Shown here in pieces: positions 1 to 13,252 of a stretch of DNA of 64,000 nt. The translations under genes and the position numbers were made by a program. Positions within the stretch are counted from its first letter, which is position 1; each line of letters begins with the position of its first letter. The stretch is from contig JAQGEQ010000213.1 in the NCBI GenBank assembly GCA_034620365.1, forward strand, positions 744,001 through 808,000, in the 5' to 3' direction. The notes beneath the pieces were generated by a model. It saw nothing but the letters and a program-made list of their open reading frames with translations, ran no database searches and was not told the origin of the DNA. This DNA is from Pegea sp. RAD2-039 (Eukaryota; Chordata; Thaliacea; Salpida; Salpidae).

Positions 1-3000
1 ATGAATGTGAACAAAAGACTTATATTTGTGATAACAATGCTAACTGCTTGAACACGAATGGTAGTTACGAATGTAGCTGTAAGATCGGATTTTCTGAAAA
101 TGGTACAGTTTGTTCAGGTAAAAAAATGAATTAATTTAGTGTTTACGAGTTTTAATTTACTTTTTTTATTCTACAAACGTTCAACTCTGCTTTCTTATAG
201 ATATTAATGAATGTCTTGAAGGGACCTACGCTTGTAATTCTTCTATAACAGAGTGTATTAATTCTGAAGGCTCCTACTACTGTAAATGTGTAGATGGCTA
301 CTTCAGTGATCAAGAAAAATGCATAAGCACGTTTTATTTATTTTACATCATCGTCAGAATCTCATAAGCAAATAAGCAATATATTTAAAAGCAAAAATAG
401 AGCAATTAAAAAAGTTTGTCAAAAACTTTTAGACATAAGTTAATGATCTCACGAACAAGCTTGGTTTAAACTTGCAATAATTTTCGTTTATTATCATTAG
501 ATACAAATGAATGCTTGGGTGGTACCAGCGGATGTGATGTAAATGCAGCTTGTGTAGATACAGAAGGAAGTTATAAGTGTTATTGTCTTGAAGGCTATAC
601 AGGAAATGGTTTTGAGTGTACTGGTAAATTTGCTGTTAATTTTTACCTATTTCATTAACTACATTTTGTCACTATTTGGTAAATTTTCCGTGATACATAT
701 AAATAATATATATTTTGATAGATACCAATGAATGTGAGTTGGATCCAAACATCTGTGGACTTGGTGGTGAATGCTTTAACACTTTAGGATCTTACAACTG
801 CAAATGTTTGACTGGTTTTGAAGGCAGTGGGAAAAACTGTACAAGTAAATTACAATGATCTTGCAATTGCTGAAGTTCTAGATATTTACACAGTTTTTTG
901 TATAAAGCTATTTTCAGATATTAATTGCTACATTATTTCGAAAAAGAACATAATTTGTTTTACAGATATTAACGAATGTAAAGTGGAATATGGACTGTGC
1001 AGTTCTAAAGCAGATTGCATAGATACTATAGGGAGCTTTCAATGTACCTGTAAAAGTGGATTTAGAGGGAATGAAACTAACTGTACAGGTAAAAACATTT
1101 TGACACTTAACGAATTTTCTACAAACAAAGCTTTGATAGACATCAACGAGTGTGAAGAGAATATACATAAATGTGCAATCAATTCTAAGTGTTCAAATAA
1201 TGAAGGTTCATACAGATGCACGTGTTTACCAGGATTTTTCAAAACTGGAAAAACATGTTCAGGTTAACTTAGAACTTTACATTGAAATCTTTCAGGATGC
1301 GGAAATTAAAAAAGTCAAATAAATTGTTTTGAAGTGGTTTTATATTTATAAGGCATTTATTGAGTATGCTTTTACAGATATTGATGAGTGTTGTTCCTTT
1401 TTACACAACTGCCACTCTCTTGCAACTTGTGTAAATACTGAAGGAAGTTACCAATGTCGCTGCTTCAGTGGTTATTATGGAAATGGGACTCATTGTGAAG
1501 GTTTTGAGTTTTTTAATGATTCAGAGTACTTCGTAAAAAGGTTTTATATCTTATCAAAAAATATATGCAACAGAAATTGATGTTCTTGCTGATGGACAAA
1601 TAATGTGTCATCCTAATGCTTATAAAGTTAAAACTAATGGTTCTCAAACTTGTGTGTGTCAAAATGGTTATGAAGGAAACGGCATCAACTGTACAGGTTC
1701 TCAAGATAACTTATGTTTGTTTTCATAGTGCATGCGTAACTTCTATCTACAGTCCAAGATTTTATAAAATAATAAGAATTCCTAAAATCATAATAACTAG
1801 TAGTATATATAAATAGTAGTATTAGAAGTATATTTATTATTAAAAAATAATATTTTATTGCATATTTTTGTAAAAAAGATGTCAACGAGTGCGATGATGA
1901 TCCTTGTGATGTAAACTCCAAATGTTATAACTCAATTGGCAGTTTCCAGTGTGTATGTACCACTGGATTTTATGGAAATGGAATAGTTTGTCGGGGTAAA
2001 ATGCTCAGTCTTTTTAAACTCTCAACCATCTCATATTATGTTATAATCTAAAGCAAACCAAAACTCAACAACTATACATAGACTACTACTATCAAAGTTA
2101 ATAGAAAAAATAGTGTTTTTTAAATTATACTTTGTTTAGATATCAATGAATGTTTGTATGATGATTATGCTGGTAAGTGTCATAAAGATAGCAATTGTGA
2201 AAACAATCCTGGGAGTTATAACTGTAAATGTTTTACTGGATTTAGAGGAAACGGATTTAGTTGTTCAAGTAACTCCAACTTTCAACACTGTTACTGAGTT
2301 TTCTTCAAAGTTTTATTTTTGTTTCTAGACATAGATGAATGTGATGAAGGAAGTGACTCTTGTGATCAACATGCTGATTGCAGCGATACATTTGGTGGCT
2401 ATGAGTGCACTTGTCAAAGTGGTTATGAGGGAAATGGTTTTAACTGCACTGGTAAAATATAAATATTTTTAGAAATTAATCTATAGTAGATGCGATATTT
2501 AAGTTTTTCGTTTCTCTTCTAGATATAGACGAATGTGCATCAAATACTACCAATAACTGTCATGCTGCTGCAAAATGTATCAACATTGAAAAATCTTATT
2601 CATGTGAATGTAACTCTGGCTATTACGGAAATGGCTTTAGTTGCACAAGTTAGTTTTAGTTTCTTTGCTGACTAATCAACAATTATTTCGCTTTCTTCTA
2701 TTTAATCTTTTTTATTTGAATACTTCCCACAGATATAGATGAGTGCAAAAGCTCTACTCTCATTAGTGGTTGTGATATCAATGCTTACTGCCATGACCTT
2801 CCTGGTAGTTTCGAGTGTACTTGCAAGTCTGGTTACCAAGGAAACGGATATGACTGCTCAGGTAAAACGATAAGTTTCTGATAGAAACAACAAAGTCTGT
2901 CTGTGAATACATATCAAGATTTGATTTTTAAACTAACATTTAATTTACAGATATTGATGAGTGCGAAGCAGAAATTCATGATTGTCCATTGAATTCAGTT

Positions 3001-3870
3001 TGTGTCAATAAGCCAGCATCTTATCTGTGTGATTGCTTACCTGGTTTTTATACAAATGGAAAGACTTGCGATGGTAAATCTTATCTGAAGATGTTTCATC
3101 CACATTATTGAAATATTTATCATCAGACATCGATGAATGTTGTTCTCATCTTCACGAATGTAATCCTTGGGCTGATTGCATCAATACTCCAGGAAGTCAT
3201 AAGTGTGTTTGTCAAGATGGGTTTATTGGAGACGGAAGAGTTTGTGAAAGTAAAAATATCTCAATTAAAATCTAATCTTTGATGAAAAGATTCTGTCAAT
3301 TGACTTCAAAGAATTTAGCATTTTTATAATTTGATATATGATCTTTTATTTTTAAAGATCAATACAAATGTACTTCTGGAGACTTATGTGATTTGAATGC
3401 GCAATGTTTTGACAAAAATGGAACTGAGGAATGTACTTGTGTACGAGGCTTTGAAGGAAACGGAAATTCTTGCTCAGGTTTGGAAAATATTTACTCTTCA
3501 CATATCATTTTTTTAGAAATGTGCACTTACAGATGTGGATGAATGTGAAACAACACCTTGCCACCAGCATGCAACTTGCCTTAATTTAGAAGGAAGTTAC
3601 GATTGTTTTTGTCAGCTTGGTTACACTGGAAATGGCTTACTCTGTTTTGGTAAGTAACAATTTGATAGCAAACAATTATTGAAAATTCTATAATATCAGT
3701 AATACATTTATATAAAGACTTATTTGACATGTGATATTTGTTTGAAGATGTTGACGAATGCTTGTTGGGAACAGCAAATTGTCACAAGAACGCTAAATGC
3801 ACTAATTTGGAAGGTGGATTTAGATGTACTTGTAAAGTTGGTTATACTGGTGATGGTTTCGACTGTTCAG
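1..3870 (+). CDS. Tandem calcium-binding EGF-module protein, partial (18 modules in window)
   Basis: This looks like part of a large extracellular matrix or receptor protein built from EGF modules; the exact orthologue is not recognised. Each module is one phase 1-1 exon: 1-117 (cut by the window edge), 201-326, 501-623, 722-844, 966-1088, 1140-1262, 1378-1500, 1574-1696, 1879-1995, 2140-2268, 2329-2451, 2523-2648, 2733-2861, 2951-3073, 3127-3249, 3358-3477, 3533-3649 and 3748-3870. Sixteen modules start with the calcium-binding signature D-x-[DN]-E-C and carry the C-x-[DN]-x4-[FY]-x-C-x-C pattern linked to Asp/Asn hydroxylation. Modules 8 (1574-1696) and 16 (3358-3477) lack the calcium signature. 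Most modules end G-N-G-x-x-C. The 5' end lies outside the window, so no signal peptide is visible. After the last module the frame either splices on or reads through to a TAA at 3894-3896; no further module was seen before CRNKL1. Fibrillin-, fibulin- or stabilin-like proteins are all possible. That it is a tandem EGF gene is very likely; its identity is unknown. Confidence 0.9.
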
Positions 3871-5738
3871 GTAAATATAGTTTAGTTTTAAAGTAATGAA
3901 TTTATAAAACTACATCAAAATTTAGAGTAATTGGATTTTGATACTTTGTAGCAATAATCGCTAATAATATAACCATAAATGTTTATTTAAATAATTTACA
4001 GTTTTGAATGAAAATCATTTTATTAGTTTTTATTTTCATACTTGCATAAAATCCATAAATATACAGTTATAAGTTTTGTAAGAATTTTATTTTTGTAAGA
4101 TTCTCAGACAGTTTTTATTTATTCTTAGTTCAAATCACTTCTCTTTCTAATTTTATCTATAATATCCGCATTTGTGGCAGAACAGTTTTTGGTAATCTTT
4201 TTTAAGCTTATTTTTATGGGTTTTATTTTTTTTGCTTTTTCGATTTTTAATCAATCTTTTGTTTCTTAACGTTCCACTACTAATTACATTTAATTCTTTT
4301 AAATGATTTTTCTAACTTTCATTTTAAGTTTCAGGCTAGAAATTCTCAGATACTTTCCTGAAGACAAGCTTGAAATTTAAAAAGCTTCTTTCATAAAATT
4401 TTATCAATATATTTCTTCTTACGTATATGGGTTACTATGAAGAACTTCAAATATTTTATCTATATAATTAGAAATTAAAGCTTAAATCGTTTTAACATCA
4501 CGTTGGTATCTTTTTAGTTTCAATTTTATTGTTGATTACGGTTCGAAATATTGTTTTATCATACTATACTTTAGTTGAAAACTTTGTATGTATTAGGTAG
4601 CAGTTGAATAACAGAACAAGGAACTGAATTAAGTAAACCTGAGCATATAAAATACCATAAATAATTAAAATTTTAATTAAAATTGATGATAATCTACAAA
4701 CAATTTAAAACCAGTTATAATTTAAATGTATAAAAAAGCTTTAAAATATATACTCTTTAAATGTTAGCTGAACGACAATTATACTTTGATAAACTTCTGT
4801 AGATAAAAAGACTTACAATAAAATAACTTTTGTTAAAGTATTCTCATTTTTAATGATTCTGCATACATCTTTGAAGTTTAATATTTTAGCAATTACTGTT
4901 TAGTTTTATTACTTTTTACTAAAACCACAACTGATGCTTTTGATAAAAATATCTCAAAGCTGAAAGCATTTAACTTTTGAAAGTTATTCGACATTTTTTG
5001 TATAGTAATTTCAAGATATTTCGTTTATTTAATTATATTCAATCACATGTTTTAATAAATCAAGACATCTTATATCACAGCTGCACAATATAACAAATCA
5101 AAATATTTTTAATTTGATTGAAGATATGGAAATAAAGGTTAATATTTCTTTAGTACTTATAAATTTAGATTTAAGCCCAAAAGACTAAATGAGTTTCTTG
5201 TTTAAAATTTTGCTTATTAAATTAAAGTTTCTTTCACAGATAAAATAATTAACAGCTTGCCAAATTATTAGTAAAAGTTAGTTTAAGATGCATAAGTCAC
5301 TTTCACCGTATAAGCTTAAAATCATTACTTATTAATTTTCCTACTAACAGCTTTAACAATTACTTTTGATAATAAATATTAAAGATATTTATAACATTAT
5401 CTATAGTCTAAAGTTTGTTTCAGTCATTAACTAATTTTTTTTGAAAGATTGTTAACTTTTGTAAAACTCCTATAGATTCTGCTCAATTGAAATACCAAAA
5501 ATTTTATCTAATTCTGTTTTTTTTATATAAACATTGTGATTTACGGATCAGTTTTAGGAAACATCAAATTGTTTCATTAAAAAATAGCTGAAAAGTTATC
5601 AATTATAAAACTGAAGTGACTTGTAACAACTAGCAAGTGATAATCAAAAAGATTCTTCATCTTAGACTTTTAAGAGGGACTAGTTGTTGTAATATGTGAA
5701 AACTTTATCTCATATGATTGATATCAATAGTTATATCT
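3871..5738. other. Gene-free A/T-rich stretch
   Basis: This interval lies between the last visible EGF exon and the 3' end of CRNKL1 on the opposite strand. No ORF above background, no EGF-type cysteine pattern and no RNA gene was recognised. It may hold the 3' untranslated region of the EGF gene or a longer intron of it. Confidence 0.6.
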
Positions 5739-8700
5739 TTAATCATTATCTTCATCACTACTGTCATCAGAAGAAGAGGAATCATTTGCTCCAGATGTCT
5801 TCCATTGTTTAGCCAGTGATAAAAGTTTAAGGGTTGGTTGAGAGCTTTCATCCTCAGGAAATATGTAATCTGTGAATTCCTCCCAACCAGCATCCGTCTA
5901 AAAAAATGATTACAAAGTAAGCAGCTGAAAAAGGTGAACAGAAACAGCAGAACAAATTTGCACAACTATCTCGAGAACAAACTTACTCCATCTTCTGTAA
6001 TTACTTTTCTTCTCTTTTTGATTTGTTTAGGTAATTGCTTGGTGACTTGTTGTAGCGAATCACTATCTCCATAATCACTCTGTTGCATATCATTTTAAAT
6101 ACTTTTTCGATTTTGATTTAACATTTATCAACTACTTAGAACAACTTTTGCTTAAATAAATAACAGAAAATTAAATACTTCAAAACTTTGCCATTCTTTC
6201 AACAAGCAAATTCTGTCCTCTTTAGAGTCTCTTTCGCGCAGATTATGATTTGCTTTCTGATATATTTTTCTGGTAAATTTGAAGCAATACGTTGTTAAGA
6301 GAGAGTTAATTGGTTTAAATATGAAAGTGATATTTTAGAAATACACACAAATCAAAATAATATCACCATTTTATATTATAGAAAAACAAAGTTATATGTG
6401 AAACTACCTTGTCCGTTCAAAACCTTCTTTAGTACCAAAAGAAGCTTCGAAATTTGCATAACTCAACCAAACTTTTATGTGTTCCGTTCGTTCTAGTAAT
6501 CGTCGATATAAATCTCTCACCTTACCAAATTCTTTTTGGTCTTTTTCAAACTGAATATAAGATTTCCAAAGGTTCTGAACAAAATATTATATTAAGGTTT
6601 AAGCAAGTAAAAAAAGTTTGAAAGATTTACTTCAGGCATATCAAGTCGATTTTGTTTAACAGCTATCTCATATATACCGCGAGCCCGTTCAATGTCACCA
6701 AGCATACTTTCAAGCTCGGCAAAATGGCACCAAGTGTTGCAATTATCAGGAGAATATTCTAAGAAACGACCATACAGAGTTCGACAGCGGTCAAATTCAC
6801 GCAATTCTAATTCCATCTCGATATAGGATTTAAACAGTTTGTCTTTAGGACACTTTCCAATAGAAACCCCCTGTAAATAAAGCAGTTATAGCTCGCTGAC
6901 TTGACACTACAACACGATAAGCCTACCATGATTTTTCTGGCTTTTTGTACATCTTTTTGTCGTAGTTCAAATCTACTAAACATAATCCATAATTTTGCAA
7001 AAGTGAATTTTTTATGAGGTATAGTATCTAAACAAACTTTATAAATCTCTCTGGTTCTATCAATATCCTGTGAAATGATAAATATGTAAAGTGATTGGTA
7101 ATAATTAGAATAACAACATTTATAGAATCAAAATCATAGAATCAAATTTACTGAGCTTATTAGTTACCAAATCTAACAACAAATAAATTATTAAAAAAGT
7201 AATTCTTTTGTAAAACTAAGTAAATGTTTAAATACTTTTGTAACTAATTCTTCAAAAACTGCATAATAAATCCAAAGATAAACATATCGTCTCCAGTAAC
7301 GTTTTTCTTCTGTAGGAGGAATGTTTGCAATTGCTCTTTCATAAACCTCTCTTGTAGATTCCACATTTCCTTCTTCTTCAGATAATCGTAAATAACCGAA
7401 CCAAGCATCATAATTCAGCGGATTTTTCTAAGAATTAACAAGAAATAAGAAACATTCAACAGAAACATTATCTTAGATCACCTGAACTTCGTTCTCGTAT
7501 TGTTTTTTTCTTTTATTTACGATCACATCTTCGATACTTGTACGGGTCCCGAACTTTTTCTCAAATACAGTATAAGCTTTGCGTAATTCTTCGTCTTCAA
7601 CCTTTTCAATCGCGTATTTGTAGATCACTCTTGCTCTATCATGCTACGAAAAAAAAAAGAAATAGAAAGTTTGAAGATGAGCTTCTGATGATGAGCAGAT
7701 GATCAGAGCTGAAGATGTAGCTAACCTCTTTTTGACGCTCTTCAAATTTCCCAAATGAAATAAAGAGTGTAGGAGATAGAAGGTCATCACCGTAAAACTC
7801 TACAGCACGTTCGAAAATTTCTCTAGCTTTGCCAGCAAAATGAAACCGTTCTTCGAACTTAGCATATTTCACCCAATTCTTTACTTCAGGATGAACAATA
7901 ATAAACGACTCGTAGATGTTTCGCGCACGTTCGATTTCCTTGCATCTTATTTCAAAGTTGATGTAAGAATGCCAGGCTTGTTCATCAGGTTCCCATTTCA
8001 TCCAACGTTCGAACACCTGTCTACAAGCTCCTATATTCTCCAAAACTTCTTCCATATACACGTACTTGTACCTTTTACAATTTTTCAACAATTATTAAAA
8101 TCTAATCAGCGAATTTCGATTTCTTTTGTAGTAGAAACTCACCACAGCTGGTTTGCACGAGGTAAAATAGTCACACCTCGATCCCAAATATTACGAGCAT
8201 GATTGACTTGTGCGTTTTTCATTTCCATTTCAGCATATTTCAACCACAATGGTATGCTTTTATATGATACGTCAAGAGCTCTTTCATATACAGAACGTGC
8301 TCTGAAAGATATAGAGGTCAGTAAAAAGTTGTGTCTTTACTAGAAATATTGCTTCTACCTTGGCCATTCTTTCATCTTATCTTCAAATGCAGCATATCTT
8401 AGCCAACTTTGTAATGAAGATCTATTCTTTCGGATCATGTCCTCAAAATACTAATTGTATAAAAATGTTATTAGATACAAGAGTAAAAAACAGAGTGAAC
8501 ATTAAAAAATACCTTTCTCTGTTTCAATTTATATTCTTGTAATTCTTCTTTGTCAGTTATCTTCCTTTTCGGAGGCTAAAAATTATTGGTAAGATGTATT
8601 AAAATTGCTAAAAGTTTTAAAGTACTTACAAAACTAAAATGTTATTTGATCAAGCTAGTTGGTATGAATAAACAAATATTAGATCAAAAAGTTTAAACAT

Positions 8701-9569
8701 ATAAATTATATTGCTTAAAAATTAAATTAATTTTTTAAATATGTCAACAAGTATTATAAGAATAAATTATACATACAATTCTTGAATATAAAATTATACA
8801 AATGTTATCTAAACAATTAACTTAAGAATGTAAAAATATATCTAAAATAAATTAAATTTAAACTAAAAGCTTACTTGAGCAACGATTTCAAGTTTTCGTT
8901 CATTTGCTTCCCTCAGAAGTTGCTCAGCAGTTATTTGAACTAAAGCAGGTGCTTTGTTTTGTACCTATAAAAGAAAATAAAAAATTATTAAGAAAAGATT
9001 AGTTAAAGACTAGTTAATATAATGTTAGTTACACCTTTTCATCAAGACAAAATGACATAATCAAGTATATTTATATACGATTTTTATCAAATAATTATGT
9101 AAGAATAGATTCTTCATTTATGAAACCATAAAAATATATATTTAAGTATGTATATTTTAATCATTAATTTTCAAATTCGAGGTTTAGCTTTTAATATAGA
9201 TTAATAATAATATATTAAATTTTAATACTTTCATAGATTAATTAATTTTTTGTAACAAGTGTTTCAAGATTTTCAAACAAAATTTTAAAAAGTTTCACAT
9301 AAAAACAAAGATTATAAAAATTTTAAAATACATAAATAATGAAATAGAAAACAATAAAAATTTATTAAAATTTAGAAAACTCAATCAAAATTATCTTATA
9401 AAGAATATTTTACTAAAAATCATAAAGATTTTAGTAAATAATTTAAACCAAATAAAATTGTAATACATATAGAAATATTTGAAAAAATCTTAATTCGATG
9501 ACTTTGAAGAATCATTTTTACCTTTGCAACTTTAGGAGTTTTTTGTTTGCCTCCCATTGTTGTTTCCAT
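5739..9569 (-). CDS. CRNKL1: Crooked neck-like protein 1 (spliceosomal HAT-repeat protein)
   Basis: CRNKL1/Clf1/Syf3 is a nuclear scaffold of the Prp19-associated (NTC) part of the spliceosome. Exons in transcript order are 9522-9569, 8875-8964, 8513-8575, 8359-8450, 8143-8301, 7726-8071, 7482-7643, 7236-7427, 6927-7067, 6631-6870, 6408-6574, 6179-6269, 5987-6079 and 5739-5897. All junctions are GT-AG and the phases agree, giving about 680 residues, close to the human protein (about 690). The start is [16 protein letters not shown], matching the family N-terminus around GKQ-x-PKVAK. Next comes [12 protein letters not shown], then a long run of half-TPR (HAT) repeats: W-x-x-YA, RAR-x-I(Y/W)-R, QVFERWM[14 protein letters not shown] and RAVEF(Y/F)GD are all clear. 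The C-terminus has KKRRKV, DAGWEE, DYIFPED and an acidic Ser/Asp tail. It is divergent from RRP7A, with 1.45 kb between the start codons. An ATTAAA on the minus strand overlaps the stop codon. The longest introns are 8965-9521 and 8576-8874. No broken domain was seen. Confidence 0.97.
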
Positions 9570-11017
9570 GATTATTAGATGAAAATTTCAAAAACCTATC
9601 TACAAATTATTATCAATCTGACTGGATAATCATAAAAGTGACATTAAAAATGATCAAAAGTAAACCAAATGGTTCTTATAGCAAATAAATTAAACTAATA
9701 AATCATTTCTTAATATATTTTCTTTTTAATTTATTAACAAAAAATTACTAATAATTTAAAAACTAAAATATAAAATACTTCTAAATTAAGAAATTACTTA
9801 TAATATAATTACAATATTAATATGGATATTACTAACAATGGCTTAGATAGACACAAATTTCTTCCTTGGATACAAAAAAAAATTCATTGAAAGAAGAATA
9901 TTTTAAAATACCTAAACATATTATAATTCTAAGAAAACTATGACATTCTACTGATTATAAACAAGTTTTTACTGGTTAGCACAAATATAAACTAAAAAAT
10001 TTAATCAACAAATTTCTTAGAGATATAAAATTTGGAATGAATAAAAAAGTATCAATACAACTTGTTTCAAAAACTATTTAGTAAATTAAAAGTATAATTA
10101 TCTCTCCTGAAATAGACTTGAAAATTCCCATCCAAACTTTGTGTCAATATAAAACCGAAGTTGTGGTAAAATTGATATCTTAAGCCTTTTTTGTCCTAAT
10201 AAAAAAAATATTCTGAAAATTTAAATAATATAACTTACGTTGTAAGAACTTTTAAAAAAGGAAACCAATAATCTTAAATTACAAATTTCGTTTATATATA
10301 ATATAAAAATATAATATGAAATTCTTTCAGTTTGGAATAGCAAGATTAACTAAAATAATCTAGAAATCAATTAAATTACTGTAGTTAATAGATATTACAA
10401 CAATTTATTTGTAGATGATAGTTTCAGTGTTAGATCGATACTAAAAGCTTTGTAAGACTTACATACGAAGATCACTTTAAAAAAGACTTCTTATGCTAAT
10501 GTAAAATTATAACAGCTTCTAAAAACTGTCATAGACAAAATTATAAATTATCAGTTTGCAATATTATATTCATACTAAAGATATATCTAGAGTTTAATTA
10601 TCTAGCTACAACCTAGTTATTAAATTGCATTAATTAGAAAAATATAAGAAAATTAGAAAAATACATTAAAGCTCTACACTATTTTAAGTTGAGGACTTCA
10701 AGTTATAAAAAAACTATATTCAAGATATTAAAGCCTTACCAATAAATCTTAAGAAAATGGTAACATATTTAATTATTAGAATTATTTACTGTAAATTGAG
10801 TTTTTTAAATTAAAGCCAAAAGTCTAAATAATTATTAAATGACTATTTCGCAGCTTTTTACTTTTAAAAAAAGTTTTATAAATTGACTATTTTGAATACC
10901 GAGTCTGTAAATTTAGCTTTTTGTTACAACTCTCACGTTGTTTAACCAGTAGCAAGATTAGTTGTAAAACTTTTATTGATCATTAGTGAATACAGGCATC
11001 TCTGGTTAATTAATAAA
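9570..11017. promoter_or_regulatory. Shared upstream region of CRNKL1 (-) and RRP7A (+)
   Basis: This 1.45-kb interval separates two divergent housekeeping genes, so it should hold both promoters. It is uniformly A/T-rich; no TATA box, CpG-rich block or other element stands out from the base composition. The assignment rests only on gene order. Confidence 0.5.
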
Positions 11018-13225
11018 ATGTCAAAGAAAGAAAAATTTCATGGTAATTATACTTTCTATTTTTTACGTTTAAATTATTCTGATATTGCTTATTATGTTAA
11101 ATTTATTATTTTATGTATTTTTAGAAATTTACTTCATGTAATTTTTTTGTCATAAAATTCTATCAAGAAATAAATTAAAGTGCTTAAATGGTTGATGAAA
11201 TTATTTTTAAGCAATAACTAGCTATTATAAACATTGTAAGGTATTGCTTAGATAAATTTTAAAAATAGATAATTTAATTGTATCTTTTATTATTAAATCT
11301 GAATTGAGATTTTGATTTTAAGTAGAAAGTTTGTTAGCATTTTTCAATTATAATTTATTTAGTTTCATTATGATTCTGGCATGATTCATTACTTAGTTAT
11401 AATTTATGGTTTAATTATATTTTAATTTTATATGGGCCTGCGAAGAACAGGCATATAGTTTAGTATCAATGTTCTTTAGTTAATATTAATAATGAATTAT
11501 ATAATTAAATTGATGATTCTGTTTTATTTGTTTACCTGAATAGCTATATTTTTGATATTTTTATTCCCATTTAATACTCATTAAGTTATTGAAAACTTTT
11601 AAATTGCTGTAACTCAAAATTATATAGATAAAATTCAATTTTTGAATATTGCAGAAATTTCTGTTTTCTTTGATTCAAAATCTCAATTTGGTCATGTGTT
11701 GTTTATTAAGCAACATAAAACTCGAAATTCTTCAACTGAATCTCCAACTTTATTGATTCTTAATGTTCCTCCTTACTGTGACAAGGTAATTGACAAGGCT
11801 TTTTAATAATTAATATTTTTTATTATGTGATTTTGCTTTTATGTAGCTAAATTAAATGTTTAAAATTTTGCTGTGGTAGAAAAATTAGTTAAAATTTTAA
11901 TAGTTCTGGTTAATAACATGAAGGACTATAAATAATTTTGCATAAAATTTATTTTATTCATATGACATCTGTTCTAAAATAATTTTGAAAAATATTGGTT
12001 TTGTTGATTTAAACTGTTTATTTTTTTATAATTAGGAATGTCTACAAATGGTTTTCAAGAAATATGGAAAGATTTCAAAGATACATGAACAGGATAAAGC
12101 AGGAAATATAGAAGAAACAAATGCTTCAAATTCTTCAAAGTTCTTTAATAAAAAATCTGTTTCTAACTTTCATGTGGTATATATTGAATTTGAAAAATTA
12201 GAAGCAGTTGAAAGAGCTTTGAAATTTGTTCAATCAACTGAAAGAATCGTTATTTCTGATTATATTAACACATCTTTTGGGATTACAGGTTAGTTTAGAT
12301 TTATAAAAATATTTGATTAACTATTTTATCAATTTTTGGTTCATCAGCTTTTTGTACTGATTATGTGAAAAACTTGTGTGATGCAAAGATTTTGCAAAAA
12401 GATGTTGACTCTTACATGGAAGAGTATGATAAGAAAAAGTTGAAGGTGACTTTACCTTATTTCAATATATTCAAAATTTTGTAGTTGAGTTTCACCCTGA
12501 ATAAAGTGGGGATTTTTTATATTTATTTCTATAGAATCTTTGTTTTTCTAATTATCAATTTCAAACCAAGCTTATACTTTTCATTATTTATTGATTATAT
12601 GCTTAATTGAAAGGTCACATTTGTCACATCTTATAAACTAGGTTTTATGTTACTTTAAAGTTAGAAATCTGTTGTCCTAATTAAAAAGAAGACTTGTTCA
12701 GCCCTATATCATGTTCTTAAATTATTGGTGTAGCCCGCATTCAAATAAAGTATTTTTATCTTTTTATACACTATATTTGTCACAGGAAGAAACCAAAGCA
12801 AAAGAAACGGAAGGTGTTCCTGATGAAGACGGATGGATCACAGTCACCGCCGGAGGGCGCAATCCCGGAATACCTCGAACTGAAGCTAACACAAAAGCAA
12901 AACTAGAAGCAAGAAAAAAACGGAAACGGAAAAATCAAGTAAGTTAAAAAAACTTTCAAGCTAATCTTGAGTTAGAGAATTAAGTTTTAATTATTCTTTC
13001 GTTTTTGTAGGATCTGTTTCTTTATGAATATCAAATTCGTGAATCTAAACGTGAAAGTAAGTTTTAATTTTTCCAATTTTTCTTCTTCAGTTTTTAATCA
13101 TCTGATTATTTACTAATATCGTCCTTAAAAAATCTTCAGAAATTGCCGAGTTGCGCAAGAAGTTTGAGGACGACAAATTGAAGATAGCTGCTTTAAGAAA
13201 AGCAAGAAAGTTTAAACCTTTCTAA
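11018..13225 (+). CDS. RRP7A: Ribosomal RNA-processing protein 7 homolog A
   Basis: RRP7 proteins act in the nucleolus in early pre-rRNA processing within the small-subunit processome. Exons are 11018-11042, 11655-11785, 12036-12288, 12348-12445, 12786-12938, 13011-13056 and 13140-13225. All junctions are GT-AG with matching phases, giving 263 residues (human about 280). The N-terminal half is an RRM-like fold with the family signature LLILNVPPYC at the end of exon 2. A charged insert leads into VVYIEFEK, and a central helix ends in SYMEEYDKK. The C-terminal RRP7 region has EGVPDEDGWITVT-AGGR, a basic KKRKRK stretch, RKKFE-DD and ends RKFKPF, which matches the conserved family tail. The initiator ATG follows AATAAA-A-T and is the only ATG in the first exon. 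Introns 1 (612 bp) and 4 (340 bp) are long for this window. AATAAA lies 22 bp after the stop. Identification is secure. Confidence 0.95.
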
Positions 13226-13246
13226 GCTAATATTGATGAAAATTCA

Positions 13247-13252
13247 AATAAA
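13247..13252 (+). terminator. Poly(A) signal of RRP7A
   Basis: A canonical AATAAA lies 22 bp after the RRP7A stop codon; another AATAAA-like stretch follows near 13304. It is placed by consensus only. Confidence 0.6.

Noticed and set aside
7840-8202. 120-codon plus-strand open frame
   Set aside because: It lies antisense to conserved CRNKL1 exons and is a shadow of them.
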